From: Pagrus major
Lineage: Eukaryota > Chordata > Actinopteri > Spariformes > Sparidae
Length of the DNA: 64,000 nucleotides
Direction: 5' to 3'
NCBI RefSeq assembly: GCF_040436345.1
Contig: NC_133232.1
Location: 33,741,315 to 33,805,314 of the forward strand
The position numbers and the translations under genes are program-made. This document shows, one piece after another, positions 8,181-22,400 of this stretch (positions are counted from its first letter, which is position 1; each line of letters starts with the position of its first letter). The notes under the pieces are model-generated. The model saw only the letters and a program-made list of their open reading frames with translations, did no database searches and had not been told where the DNA came from.

Positions 8181-10330
8181 ATGTGTAATAATGTTAAATT
8201 CATGCATGTATTAAATATCCTTTGTGTTGCTGAAGATAAGATTTACATTATTGTCTCCTTTGGGAAACTTTTCTTGGGTTCAACGTCACAAAGCAAAATC
8301 GATAACAAACGAGACAAACTACATTTACTTCATATAAGCTGAAGAGATCGATGGTCTTCACTTCACTCTAAGTATTTTAATTACATGTACATTTTATCTC
8401 ATTTAATGACATGAGTTCAATGTAAAGTTTCACATTTAATGCAAAGGTTTTTTTTATCATGTTGAGTCGATGTGAATAAATTAAATGACTTAGTCTGATT
8501 AAATGAAATGAATCCAGACTTACACATAAACCTTATGTGTTTATTCTATTATTAAATAAACAGACTGTTTATAAAGTGTTTATTATTCAGGTATTATACA
8601 TAAAAGTGATGCATTTCAAATTTCAAATTATTTTGTCTCCTGTATTAAACAGCACATCTAGTCATTTAATTTGTTCTCATATTGACTCAAAATGATAGAA
8701 AGCGTTGTAATAAATAAATTAAACTCTTTACATTGAACTTATGTAACAGAATTAGATGGAAAATTCACAAGTGATTAAAATGTTTTAGGCATAATTATTT
8801 ATAATAATATAATCATGATTACAGTCTGCACAAGACAACTGAGTATGTGATTTATATCAGAATATCTGATCATGTCTGAAAAACCAAACCTGGTTAAACT
8901 CTTCTGTTGACTAATAAAACAAAATCATGATTCTCACTGATTCACCCTGAAATCTGAAAAATCTTTCATCAGTGAAACTGTCACTCGTTCACTGCAGTGC
9001 TCGTGAGTGACATCTTACTTTTAGTCATTCAAGTTTAAGTGTTGTGCTCAGATCTAATTATATTTGTGTCAGAGGGTTTTTCCTCAGAACACCACTTATG
9101 TGACTCATGAGGCTGCTTTATAAACATTATGAGGATGATGAGTCCTGAACATTAATGTCCCGTATACACATTATATTCAATGTAAAATCTAATTTCAATT
9201 TATTTTATATACAAGGACGATCCTGCACCTTAATGTACAACCTTTAGCAATATCTACTAACTTGCACCAAGTATGGTACATTTAAGTGTTTTAATCATAT
9301 TTCACCATTTTAGCTTTAGTGTTTATAAGATGGCCTTTTAATTATTTAACTAATTATAAACAACTCTATATACAATATCTAACATTTTAGTTTTTAACTT
9401 TGTGCATGAATCAAATCACTGATACTTCTTCTCTGCACACTGCTGCCATCTGGTGGTGGGAGGCAGATGTTTCTGTTGATTGGGAGGTTCTGACTTCTCT
9501 ACTGTCGTCAGTGGCTTTATATCACGGAGGCAGGAGTCTGTATGTCTGCGTACACGTCAGTGTGTGAATGCACAAGGATGAGAGGTGAACTCACTTACAG
9601 AGACGTTCGAGGGATCAGGTTCTTCCTCTATAATCTACAACTATAATTAATAATGTTTTTTTTAAATCATTGTATGTTACCTGACCCCAACCTCACATGT
9701 AGGATGTTAGAGAGAAAAGAGACAAGTTGACAGCGGGCCAATTTTGGAAATGATGTTTTATGCAGTTTACAACCTGCGAACCCGGCATGAAGGTTTCATC
9801 ATGTAAAGTCAACATAACTTTGGTTTTAAAACGTAACATATGAAATGTGAATAGTTTCACTGTTCTGTACTGTACAGGGGAAGTCACCTCAGAGTCAGAT
9901 TCAGTTGAGACAAACAACAAAGGAAACCTGCAGGTGTCTGAAAGGCAAACAACACTCTCACAATTAAGCACGGCCGTGATGCAGGTGACCAAACTGAATG
10001 GTGACTTTTGACGGACACTCAACCAGAAAGCTCACAAACCTCCTCAACTAGAAAAACAAGGGCGGAGAAGAAACCTCCACAGGACCTGAACAGACCAGTG
10101 TCTCACTGACAGTCTGCTCAGATGAGGTCTGCAGTGAGTCAAGGACAGAATCTGAATGAGAATCAGACTGACCGGGTGCCGTCCTCCACCTCCTTTAAGC
10201 CTTCACAAGAGGGCGTTGTCACACCCTGATAGACGATGAGAGAAATGCCCCAAGCTGCTTTCACTCATTAATTAGGAGCCAGTGTCCACAGCCTGCACAC
10301 AGGTGATCTGAATCCACTGCGATCAGTCCA
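8181..10330. other. Gene-free AT-rich intergenic block
   Basis: No exon-like open frame, RNA gene or clear mobile element seen. Base composition is AT-rich from about 8200 to 9420 and more mixed afterwards. Confidence 0.4.
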
Positions 10331-10369
10331 GGGAGGTTTTGAAAGTCAGCCAAAAAAAGAAAGATAGCT

Positions 10370-10460
10370 ACACAACGGGACTGTTACAGTCACATCAGAC
10401 AAATTGTTACAGACCTGAAATTTGTATTTATGACAGCGGTGCTTGGACGATGTGGAGATG
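10370..10460 (+). repeat. Dispersed repeat, copy 1 of 2 in the window
   Basis: Core TTGTTACAGACCTG followed by TGTATTTATGACAGCG recurs as TTGTTACAGACCTG...TGTATTAACGACAGCGATG at about 55151-55195, same strand. Family unknown. Confidence 0.45.
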
Positions 10461-13400
10461 TTGTTGCACAATTATTGAACTGCTGTCAAAAATGTTTTTT
10501 TCTCAAGAACTCAGACAAAGAAATGAATATAGTTTCAATGGTAGTTTAATTTTAACATTCAACATAAGTATCAATTATCATCACTCACATATCCGTGTTT
10601 TTTTTTTTATTTTATAACCAAGACCTGGGAAAGCGAAGATGACTGTTCACAATGAGGAACTAAAACTTTAAGATCAGGAAAAGAGAATGGGATGAATCAC
10701 TGGAGCTAAAAGAGGAAACGTCCGGGGGAATAAAAGTCTGAGAGCAGCGAGGAGCAGCAGGGAGCAGCAGGGAACGGAGGGTTAGAAGAAAAAGAAACAG
10801 GAGGTGTAGGAAACACACACGGATAATACTGATACGTCTCAAACCCAGAAAAGCAGAGCTGTAAATTAACTGTGAAAGTGTGACAATACTGTGGTAAACA
10901 AAGCAACAACGTATGAAGTAAACAATACAGTAGTAGTTACATTATAGTCTTTTGTTATACTTTTAATCGTGTTAGTCATCTATGGAAAGTATTTCTCAGC
11001 TGTGTTGTGGCACCCCGGTCACAATCTGCTCAACAACTGCAACACACTCTTTTTTTTTTTTTTTATCCTCGACCTCACAACGTCAATGTGGAAATTAAAA
11101 ACATTAACAAATCATCAGAAAGCTTCACCTCGAACTGAAAAGTGCATCCTCCGTGGAAAATGCACCTTACACACATCATGCCCAACAATCAGTTAATGTT
11201 ATTATTCAGCACACTGAATGTATCACACATCAACACTGCAAGAGGAAAAAAAGGTTCTCGTTGATGCTGCAATTTCACATACATGAGGCTACGAACATGT
11301 GGTTTGCACGACAGACGGGTCGTATCAACAGGACTGTGGCACGATTAAGGCTCCCACACATTTCACACAACCTGATTAAGACAGAGGGATGTTTTATGTC
11401 ACGTGAGCATCATTTTCTGGACCTAAAGAAGGCCACCATAGCATTTTGATTGTGTTGTCATGGAGACAACAATGCTTTCATCCATCCAAAAATGATCAAA
11501 CATTCACGAGCAGCCGTTGACAATATTGCAGCAACATTTTTTGAATTTCAAAATAAGTAAACCAAGGCACTTGAACTTTTATAGATTATTGACTGCAGAT
11601 AAAGTTGGACGACATGACATCTTGACCGCCCCCTGGTGGCCGGCTGCAGCACAGATCATACACCCCGCCCCCCTTAATTTTAGCCAACAGGACAGATGAA
11701 TCCTTTCAAAGATGTTTTCTGTCATTTTAGGTCGCTCTTGTCACGCTGATGTGTGTCCAAGTGTTACATTTTCTGGGTTTAATAAGTTATTTGAGGATAT
11801 TAAAAGGGAGTGTGATGTCATCACTCACAGCTCAGTCAGGATACAATGTGAGCCGGTAACGTTTCTGCAAACCACAGATACGTCCACGGTGGACACGTGC
11901 ACCAGACCCAGCATATCACATTCACATTATATGCTTATTAGCCACCTGTTACAGCAGAACATGGAGGTGAAGGTGGTGGTGTTATTACAAGCCAAACATG
12001 TGGACATTTACAGATGTTTTTCACTGGAAGTTGGACCATCTGCATAAACCTAGAGAGCATCAGCACAGCATTGTGAAGAGAGAAATAACAAAATCAACCT
12101 AAACAGATGTGAAGCTAACATTTATTCTGGTGCTTGGGTGGTCGAGATTGAGGAAAGGAAGTCACCGGTGCAATATCACACAATTGTATCCAGGACATTT
12201 CTGCTCCGTTTTTGTACAGTGGGAGGAAGTGGAGACCTGTCGTCCATCTTTATGTACCGTCTACGGTAAAGATCAATTTCAGTCAGTGATTTCTGACACA
12301 CTTATCTGTTAAGGCAAAACAGTTGACTTTGGTATAACGGCTTTATTCTAAACATCACGTGTGGTCATGTTGAGCAGTCATTTAAAGAGCAACTTTAACC
12401 AGCGGAGAAATGTTGTTTTTGCTGTTTTTTTAATCCAGCGGTTTAACACGTCACCGTGCTACAGTGGTACAGAGGTGTACCCCAGGGTGCGTCGGTACAC
12501 TATGACGTCACTGTTGGGGGTTACAGGTGTGACAGCATATACTTCTTACCAGAGCGCTTGAGTTAGAGAGAGTCACGTCATCTCCTTTCACACCTCTGGA
12601 CCATTTTTTTTTTAAAGCATTGGCAGATCATAGAACGTCTCAATTTTTTTCCCGCAAGTTAGCTGCAAAAACCAGCAGCCCAGTACTGTAAATCAATCGA
12701 TCAATAAATCATGTATTAACCACAAACCACCACATCTTACTTCTGTATCTCTGTATTCATGCATTTAAGCTGCTTGCTTAGAACTTCCTGGAACCGCCTG
12801 AAGTCTCCGTGAATCACATGACGATCTGCATTTTAAACTTTCGTTGTCGCGACTCTCTACTCAAGGGCTCTGCCTCCTACACAGCTGACCTCACCCAGAC
12901 GTGATGCACAGGAGAATCGTTCAACCACGGGGGGGCAGTTAAAGCCTGGGGGCAAGTTACTGTCATGTGAACGGGTGGTTTGATTTGAAACATGGCTTCC
13001 TGTTTCCACCTGAACTAAGGACATGCGTTGTCATGACTTCTCAGGGACCGCCTTGGTATCCTTTCACTATTGTTGATTTGATGTTTTTATCTTAATGAGA
13101 AGCAAATTCAGATTTTCACGTCAAACCTCACGTGGCTCCAAGTCTGGTGTGCAACAGCAAACTAAAGAATAACACAATATTAGATCAGACTGTTAAATCA
13201 TCTCTGTGGAAAGAGTCTTTTTATGTTTTCTCACATGTGAGGAAGATGTCCATTATATAGTGAAGCAGGTTAGCTAGGCACATACAGTTCCCTTCTTCCT
13301 CCGAGAGAGACGGCATCAGAAGACCGCCGACTTTTCCTTGTTGTGTCTTCGCTGTCAGCCCTCCTCCCTCAGTGTCCACAGCCTCCCACACATCAGCACT

Positions 13401-13898
13401 CACATTTACATCATGCAAATACACTTGGAAATATAAAATTCATTGGGTTAGGGTATATATTTTTATAGATTTATACATACATATAAATTCATATACTTTT
13501 AAGGAATGTTAATCTATTTTGCGGTGTATTTTTTTCTTACAAGGTACAAAATAACTTTTCATACTATGTAACACAATATATAATCAACATATTAAAAAAA
13601 CAACTTATCAGTCCTTTTATCATCATAATAAAAATAAGTTCTATGTTTTTTCTCACTTATATCTTACAATATATTTTCTCTCTGTCAAAAAACACGCACA
13701 CATGTCCCATTTTTGTTTCCGTTTGTAGTTTCTCTTGGCAGCAAATTGGCGGCGGTCAAACTGAGTGTGTGTGGTAAAAGAAAAATCACATGATGGTGGT
13801 GCTCATCAACGTGTGAAAATCTCAGAGCGACAGCCTCGTTGACGTGTAGAATTCACAAAATGGCAGCGGTGGGTGTTGCAAAACAAACTAACGAACTG
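10460..13898. other. Region between the repeat block and the slit3 stop; includes the probable slit3 3' UTR
   Basis: No other gene recognised. The 3' UTR of slit3 should run leftward from 13898. The 700 bp next to the stop (about 13200-13898) hold no canonical AATAAA on the minus strand that I could see, so its end is not assigned. A fish repeat segment (CCGCCCCCTGGTGGCCGGC) lies at 11629-11647 and a three-copy family member at about 11840-12150. Confidence 0.4.
11840..12150 (+). repeat. Three-copy dispersed repeat family, copy A
   Basis: Shares with copies B and C the segments GTTATTACAAGCCAA (11979) and AGCTAACATTTATTCTGG (12113), plus a poly-purine linker with AGCACAGCATTGTGA. All three copies are on the plus strand. 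Short open frames inside it (for example 11712-12047) are not genes. Confidence 0.55.
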
Positions 13899-14152
13899 TT
13901 ACAACGGGCACTTGGAGCAGCCACACTCCAGAGCAGTTTCCATCTCCTCGGAGTACGAGGTGCCGTCGGTGCAGCGGAAAACCACCTTCCTCCTCCTGCT
14001 CTTGGTGACGCCACAGCAAACACCTGTCGGTGCCGCCGCCTGGCAGGATCGGGGACAATCCATGCGGGGAATCTTGCTGGTGGACATGCATGTTCTCATC
14101 GCGTGGTGGCGCTTCAGCTGCTCCCTCACCATCTCTCCTTGACATGTGAGCT
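13899..14152 (-). CDS. slit3: slit3 exon 21: C-terminal cystine knot and stop
   Basis: 254 bp including [53 protein letters not shown] and [11 protein letters not shown]. Ten cysteines and the basic KSRRRK run fit the Slit cystine knot; TSKIP...ECGC is closest to Slit3 (Slit1 and Slit2 end KCGC). Basic residues here are thought to aid heparan-sulphate binding. Confidence 0.95.
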
Positions 14153-16057
14153 CTGGACATTAATGGAGAACAGAAACACAAACATTACATTTACTGAAAA
14201 TGATTAAATCTCGATATCATCTTCCTTTTGATTTCCATCTCCATGTTACCTGTGTCACAGGTAGGTCCGGTGTACCCTGGCTGACACTGGCAGACGGGCT
14301 CTCCTGACTCTGACACGCGACACTCTCCGTGTCCACAGCGCTGCCCCCTGCAGGCTGCAGGCTCCTGCCGCCTATCACAGTACTGACCCTGGTAACCTTC
14401 GCTGCACTTGCAACTGTAGGACTGACCCTTCGGCACACACAGACCATGAGCACATCTGGAGACAGAAGAAGGACAGAGGAAAGACAGGTTAGAGGAGATG
14501 GGTATGTTGATGTTGGCAGATGTGTGTTTTACTGGTGATTGCTTTAAGATTGGCAAGACCGAATGATTTGTCACAGTTAATTTTCTATATTGATGAGTGA
14601 CCAGGACGCACAAGTAGGGCAGCTAGGCATCTTTGTGGATAATCAAAGGTTTTGGACATGGACGACTTTTTAAGGGTGGTGTGAGCAACTGTGGAGAAAG
14701 ATAACTGACTGTTGTGTCTCATTTTCAGGTCGTCAAATACCTTCAGAATCACTCATCCAACCTTTAAAATATCCACACCTCCTTTTTGCTTCATTGCTAA
14801 AATTTATTTGAGGACGACTTCTTAGAGTTTAATTAAATTAAATTCAATTTAAAAAAAAACATTAAAATCCTCAGCCCTGTTACTCTTACTTCCTTCCATA
14901 CATTTGATAGATGGATGGATACTTTATTGATCCCGAGGGAAGTTTAGAGCGTGCATGTGTAGAGGTCCTGTTTGTGCATGTGTGAGTAAAACTGAATTTT
15001 CCCCCAAAGAGGAACAACAGAGTATGTCGTCCTCTACTTCTGCTGTCTCGGCTCACCTGCTGTTCTGACAGGGGTTTGGTGCCGTCGTCTGGTCACACAG
15101 AGCCCCGCTGCGTCCTGGAGGACAATCACACGTTACCCCCGTCTCTCCTCCCTCCCTGCAGGCACCCTGAGCACACACACTGCAGGAATGACACCCTGCA
15201 CGAACGGCATCAACCTGGTGACAGAACAACGAGAGAAACACTGTTATTGTTAGGGTTAGGGTTAGGGACTTATCTTAAGTATGAAGATCTTTTGTCTAAA
15301 CCCACAAAAAAACAGCATTACTGAAATAAGATCAGGTTCAGAAACAGTCTATACACACGATGCTGCCTTTTTTTTTGCTTTTTTAATCTTCCCCATCTAA
15401 TTACCTTGGCCTCGACCCCTTGAGGTTGCGCTCCTCCCGCGGCTCGGAAACTCAGGTCTTGAGCCTCGCCGTTGATTCGGACATTGTGGATGCAGCCATT
15501 AAAAGCCTGAGGGGAACGTTCCGGGCCGGGTCGAAGACCCGAGGCCACCACCTGAGATGGTACGCCTGGGAACAAGATGGGAACAAGGCAGGAAGTTACG
15601 GATAAAGAAGAAAGAGAAAGAAGCTAATTGAAACAAGGATTGCTTGATTATTGTTACTGTATACACTTCACTCATCGCTTGTTTCATTCCTAGTTGATTT
15701 TTATTACACAGAACAGTGTTCCAGCAAAAACACTGCATCATATTGAAGCTCTCACTATTGCACAAGAACATCATGTTTCTTTCTACTACTTGAGAAAAAA
15801 AGTGTTTTTTTGCCCCTTTTTGAGGGAAAGTTGAACAAAAACAGCTCCATCTCCTCACCACATCCCTTGCTGTGATTTCGTGAGCATGCAAGTGTGTGTC
15901 TATGTGTGTGTGTGTGTGTGCATTTGCATGTTGTGGCTGACTGTATTTGTATGTACCCATGCATGGAAAACATGTCATCACAACCACAAAAAGGAAGTTA
16001 AGGGCAGGCGAAATAACATCCGTGTGTTTGGAACATGTGTCCAAAAACGAGGATTGA

Positions 16058-16093
<36 letters not shown>

Positions 16094-19000
16094 TGTGTAC
16101 CTCCTATGTAAAGCTGGGTGTTGTGGTCGACGGAGGGCTGACGTGCCAGCTTGCCCAGGCTCTTTGGGGCACCGTTATCCACCACCAGGCTCAGCGAGCG
16201 GTTCTGGATCAACAGCTCGACCGTGTGGAAGAGCCCGTCATTCACCGACTCCACGCTGTAACAAACACACACACACACACACACACAGAAAGAGGAGGGA
16301 GAGATTTTCAGTATGGTTTCTATTATGATAAATTACTGTTGACTTCTACACCAGACAGGAGAATTAAGGGGGGAAAAAAACACGATAGAGCAAATTGGAA
16401 ATGTGAGACACAAAACAGACTCCGAACAAGTCAAACATTTTTTTTCTTTGTTTGGTTGTGTTTGCAAATCGACCCAACTAAATGAAAAAGGAATTAGGGA
16501 AATCTTTGTTGAAATGTTATTCTCAGACAGAAAACAGACTGATTACATCCTCAATGCAGTTTTCTTTTTAAAATGTGCTCTTGATCTCGGGCACAGTTTC
16601 CTAACATGGGGGTTGAGACCCATGGTGGGTCTTGTTCTGATGGGCAGGAGCCCCGGGCCGAGACTAAAATGATATAATTTAAATGGCCAGACTCAACCAG
16701 TTTGGACCCTCGTGTTAAAGAAAGAGGCTCTCTTACTGGAGCGCTGATTTGTTTTCGAGGAAATAAATGTTTCCACTGTAGAGGAGCCTGCAGTGAACCA
16801 GGATCATGACCTTTTGCACCATGTCTGACCCTGAGAAGAAAGCATGTGTGATTGTGTGTGCATGAGATTCCCCACTAAACGGTTTTTGCTGGAGGGGAGA
16901 CAAACAGCTATAGAGACAGTGGTTTGGCCCAGCCGAAAGAGGGAGAGCGAGCGAGAGACAGAGGGGGAAAGAGAGGTGGATAGCGGGGTTGGTAAAGTTG
17001 ACTGTGCCTCCGTTCACCCAAGTTCTTCCTCCTCTGAACGCGGAGAAAACGAGCAGAACATCCAAAAGCACAAAAGAACAAGTGGAGCCACTTTTTTCCG
17101 GCGGTGGTCTGCTCCAGACTCCCGCTGCTGAACATCAAGACAATACATCCCTTTGTCTGCAGCCGCTCGTTGGCTAACTAGCTAAGGAGCCTTAAGTCAG
17201 CTTTGATTGACAGCTGTTTATAAAGCGCTCAGATTACAGTGATGTTACATTAACGGCCAATGGTGCGGGGCTTGTGAGTTCTGGAGGCGGGCCAGCGTGA
17301 CTTTCATACAAAGTGCTGACCGTACAAAAGAAGAAAAAACAGGGAGCGGAGCAGCTGCAGTAACATTAGAAGAAGAGGAAAAGAGATAATGGTGATTAAA
17401 GAGATCGAGAAACAGATTATGGTTGGGACGGTGAAGAAGTGGAACAATACGAGGAAGGAGACGAGCACAAGAAGTGAAAAAAACAATTCAGAACAGGAAA
17501 GAGGAAGAAAAAACAACTTAAAAAACTTAATTATACATTTTTCCCAGAACATGTTGATACGTATTACATCTGACTAATAATAGATTTATAACACAAAATA
17601 AAATAATTATATGAAAGTTCAGAATCAAATCTTTGTAACAACTTTAAGACATGAAAATGCAAAACCCTCTGACATTTGGATTAATGCCTGGAGGGGAGAG
17701 ATGAGTAACGAAGCCACTTATGTCATCAACAAGGGTAAAGAAAACATACTGTTCTCCTGCACTTCACTCTCGTTCAGCATTTAGCCGGCGGTTTTTCCAA
17801 AATAGGAGCTCCTACTTCACTCTAGACCCAACGCAGACACATACATGGTTTCCATTAGGAGCCATGTAATTTAATAATGATCTCAAACAGGCCTGCTGCA
17901 ACCAAGCAAAAATGATGGTCCGTTAGCCTGAAAGATTAGCTCTCGATCTCACTCTTCACGTTGTTCTTTCTTTAAATGTCTTCTCCTACTTCTCTTCCAC
18001 TTCTTCCTCACTCCTGGCATCTCTGTCTTCTCTTCTCACTCAGCTGTGCCCTCCTCTCCCCTCCCTGACGACGGCTGTTACAACTCCTCTAACTCTTCTG
18101 AGGCTTCTCCGCTTTTCCGTTCTACAGGCACTTCATCCCCCTTTTTAAATTTGTTCAAGTGTCTGGAAAGTTCAATCAAACAAGCCGCTCACACAGACGA
18201 AGAAATTGTCAAACTGATTTCGTGCACACGTTTGAAATTCACACACTCATTTTGAGACACACACTTTCTGAGCAGTGAGTCTGCTGTGACGCCGAAGCTC
18301 CACCGGGTGGCAGTAGATGACTAATGGTCAGTGGTTCTGAAGTCCGAGCAGATGCAGGGGAGAGAGAGTGTGTGTGTGTGTGTGTGTGTGTTTGCCAGCA
18401 TCAGGTGCTGTGAGTGTTCGGCCAAGTGGATGTTTTCCAGAACCTAATGGAGATGTGTTTCTGTGTTTGTCTGTGATTCAACATATCACAAATATACAAA
18501 CACAAATGATCTTTATGTTTAAGTACACATGCGAGCGTAGGTGTCCAGTCACACTTCTGACGGCTTCTTCATTTGAAACCCCACAGAGCCAGAACTGTTC
18601 TGCTGGCCAGGTTCAACCGAGAGCATCGTCTAGGATGGCCACCATCAGCTACGGCGACCGTACCCCGTTGAATCTGGGGCGTGGGCGACGGCAGTTTGGC
18701 TCTCTGGAGATTTCCAGTCGTTTTTTGTGGCAACCAAAGCCGGCTACTTTTCATGGAAAGGCGGACCAGCTCCAGCTGTTTTTTTGTGGTGACAAAAACT
18801 TTTTTTTCCTAGGGAGACTTGGGAATTTCCAGGTGTTTTAAGCCAAACCATGCTGTTTTCCTAACCCTAACCAAGTGGTTTTTGTGCCTAAACCTAAGCA
18901 GACCATCAGCACATCGTTGTGACGAGAGAGAAATAGGAAATTTAATCCAAACAAACACAACGGAGCAACATGAAGAAACGTTAAGCTTTAACGTATCTGT

Positions 19001-19402
19001 GGTTTTGCAGAAACGTACTCAGCTAACATTTATTCTGGTGATAGGGTTGCAAAAAGAGACGTGAGCCAATAGCCATAGCTTTGCTCTGGTACTTAAACAA
19101 ATAGCACTACGCCTCCGTGGGTGAGGAGCATTTCTACTTTTTTTTATCAATACATACATTGTTGAAGTCTGCATGTGTTTGTGTGCGTGCGCATACTTAA
19201 GTTTGTATTTCAGGCTCTTTGAAGTCGGCCCTGTTGGCCCCGTGCATCAGCAACAAGCAGCCCATTATGGAGTTCAATAAAAACAAACACACAGCCGTAG
19301 CAGATTTCAACTGCCTCTCTCTCTCTTACTCTCATTGTGTTCAACCAAACCCACAAGGGACGTCAATTTCCTGTCAGTCCGGAGTCAAATACACCCTGAA
19401 TG

Positions 19403-19492
<90 letters not shown>

Positions 19493-22400
19493 TAAACTTC
19501 ACGAAAAAAGTACTTCCTAAAAACCAAAAACTGCCTTTTTTATAATATAACTGAATCAAATACAAGCCCAGCAGTAATTACAGGTCATTGACTGTATCTC
19601 AAACTGAATAAAATATTTGGATCTGAAACAACAGTGCAGATCCACTTACACTGTAAAATCTAATTAGGCTCTGCTATCATTTACTTTCAATGCTTCGAAA
19701 CCACATTCACAGTGTGTGTGTGTGTGTGTGTGTGTAAGTGTATTTGACAGTGAACCTTGTGTGTTTGTGAACTCGCATGTTTTTGTTGATATACACTTAT
19801 GTGTTCATGCATGTTTGTGAGTGTGCACGTGTGCAGTGTGCAGTAATACGCATCGGGCTGTGTACGTGTTTGTGTGCATGTGTGTTTAGCAGCCCAATCT
19901 GATTAAAATGATGTTCAGCAGACAGGCATCCCAGTCCCATATTGCCGTGGTAACCTCAATTAGTCGCCGCTGAGACGGCAGCTGCTGAACGGCGAGCTCC
20001 TTCGCTGTTTTCTTTCCTTCGTTTTTCCAGCTCTCATTAAACCAGGCCGCCCGGTTCACATGAAATTTGTACTTTTCAGGAGTGGATTCGTAGCTTTTTT
20101 TGATGTAGAGTTTCAGGGAACGAACGCTCGCTGTTTCAGGCCTATAAGGTTTCAGCGTTACAGTGTTTTAAATGCCTCTGAGCGTTTAAAACCTATAATG
20201 TTCAAGGATTGTCTGATTGTCTGTTTTAACTGCAGCGCTGTGGTTTTTAAAAGCTGCATTCAGGTCAGACACTCAGTCACTTTTACTCATTTCAATCAGG
20301 GTATAAAATCAGTTTGTAAGACTTGATATCTTAATAGAGACTACATGTAGGAGTTTCCCCTTTTCTTATTAAGATGCCAAACATCAACTGTGTCCATGTG
20401 TTGGTGTGCATTGAGTGTGATTATACAGTGACACACGGGACACTGAGAAATGAGGTTTGGACACAATTAAAGGAACACCTGTACGATGTTATGAAAACCA
20501 ATACATGTTACGCTGGACATGTGTTGATTCAATCTGGTCGTGCTTCTGTCTAAAAAAACCCCACAAAATTCAAAGGTGTTCCTGATGTCCCCCGAGTATC
20601 TTTGGATCTGTAACACATTTTAATTCACTTTCTGGATAGTTTCCCTTCTGAAATGCAGCCACGTCTTCACTGTAGACTTTGGAGAGTGAAATATTTGTCT
20701 TCTTTGAGGACATGTGGAGGTCAACACGAGCATCTCGACCAACCAAAATCATGTCCTCGGGGGTCAAGACCTCTTTTTTTTTAGCACATGATCGCTCACT
20801 GGCTTCCCGTCCATTCAAACTGCCAACGATGCTCAACTGAGCAGACAGATTGAACCTTGCAGTGTTGGGAGAGTATTTACTCCCTCACTTATTCCTGAAT
20901 AAATTTCGACAACTGACCCAAAAACGGGGATATTTTGGTTTATAATCAGTGTTGTCACGTTATATTTCTGTCCCTCCTGCCTCAAATCATGTCTTCCTCT
21001 TTCCAACAGCGAGTCTCCTCCTCCCCTTTCTCTGTATCCCTTTCCATCTTCTTCTGTCTAACTATCCATCAGCGTCCCTCCTCACCCTACTTCTGTCTCC
21101 TCTCTGTCCACTCGCCCATCCATCAATCCATCGCTTCCTTTTTCTTTATCATCTTCTCCTCCTTTCATGTACACATCCCCTCCTCAGCTGCTCCCCGATG
21201 AATAACAGAAGATGTGCTCTCTTTGACCCGATGGGAGATCAGTGTGGCATTAGCAAAGGGCAGCACATTAATACAAAACAAACGCACGCGCCGCCTCTCT
21301 CTCCCACACACACACGTTCATGTAACATTGAGCATGCATAACCAGTTTCATCTGTTGCTAATGAGGGCACAGTGAAGGACTTGTACACCTTTTCTGTCAC
21401 TGTCTCTCCGCCTTCTTCTTGTTCTCTACAAATCCAAAGCTCAGCCACCTGTTTGCTTCTCTTGCATGATTTTATTTTCATTATCATTCCCTCCTGCTTT
21501 CCTGCCTTACATCTTTCTGCACAGCCTGCTGAGATTCCTCGCTCTCTATTTTCTAATCCAATTTCTCTGTTTCAGTGGGGGGTTGTACCTCCTGTCCAGA
21601 TGTCATCCGGGCAGACGTGCGTGTGTCTATAGGTGTACGCCCATACATAATTTATCTTTGCATTCATTCTGCGTGTTTGTGTGTTTCTGTGTACGGCACT
21701 CAGTGGGTCTAGGTTCTGCTCCAGACCTCCTCTCTGACCCGCTCCACCCCTTTCTTTTATAGAGCAAACTTAACCTAAACTCTTAGGTTTCCAACCACAA
21801 TAAAATTGGCATCTCAAAGCCAAATTGTAACTGTTAAAACTGCAGTGACTCGTGATTTATCATTTAACCAGAATTAGTCTGACACAAGTGTGTCTTGGTC
21901 TGGCCTCGACTGCTACATTTCAGCTCGTCATCAAAAAACTGGCTCCAACACGTTGCCCTCCCTGGCTCTCCGGTTTCTACACAAGATAACCGACCCAGGG
22001 ATCGTCCAGAAACATCCCAGGGACTGGCAGCGGTCCCTGGCCCTCAGTTGTACAACCGCAGTAACTGTATGGACAGTGCCATGTTCGAGATCTGCCAGAA
22101 TTGCTGTGCTCAGACTGCGGTGGTTAAATGGTTACGCCATTCTGGACAGTATCAGCTGAATGGTGGCAGGACGTTCTGCTGTGCCTGCCTAGCCATGTGG
22201 TTTGAGTCAGTTTGTGATGTATTTCCAAATTAGGGCAGATAAGATAGACCATTTGCAATGCTCAGATTCATGCAATCAAAAGATGGCACATACAAAGGGC
22301 TACATAGACGCATGTGGTCAAAATGAGCCGCAAGCCTGGAGCTGGGCCTCGTCTCCTTCCAGACTGCTAATGCTAAACATAACACAGAGACAGTGTTTAC

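Noticed and set aside
11712-12047. 111-codon plus-strand open frame
   Set aside because: It overlaps the three-copy repeat; the other copies do not keep the frame open.
20570-20836. 88-codon minus-strand open frame with plausible composition
   Set aside because: No recognisable domain, no splice context, and the wrong phase for any slit3 exon; left as chance.
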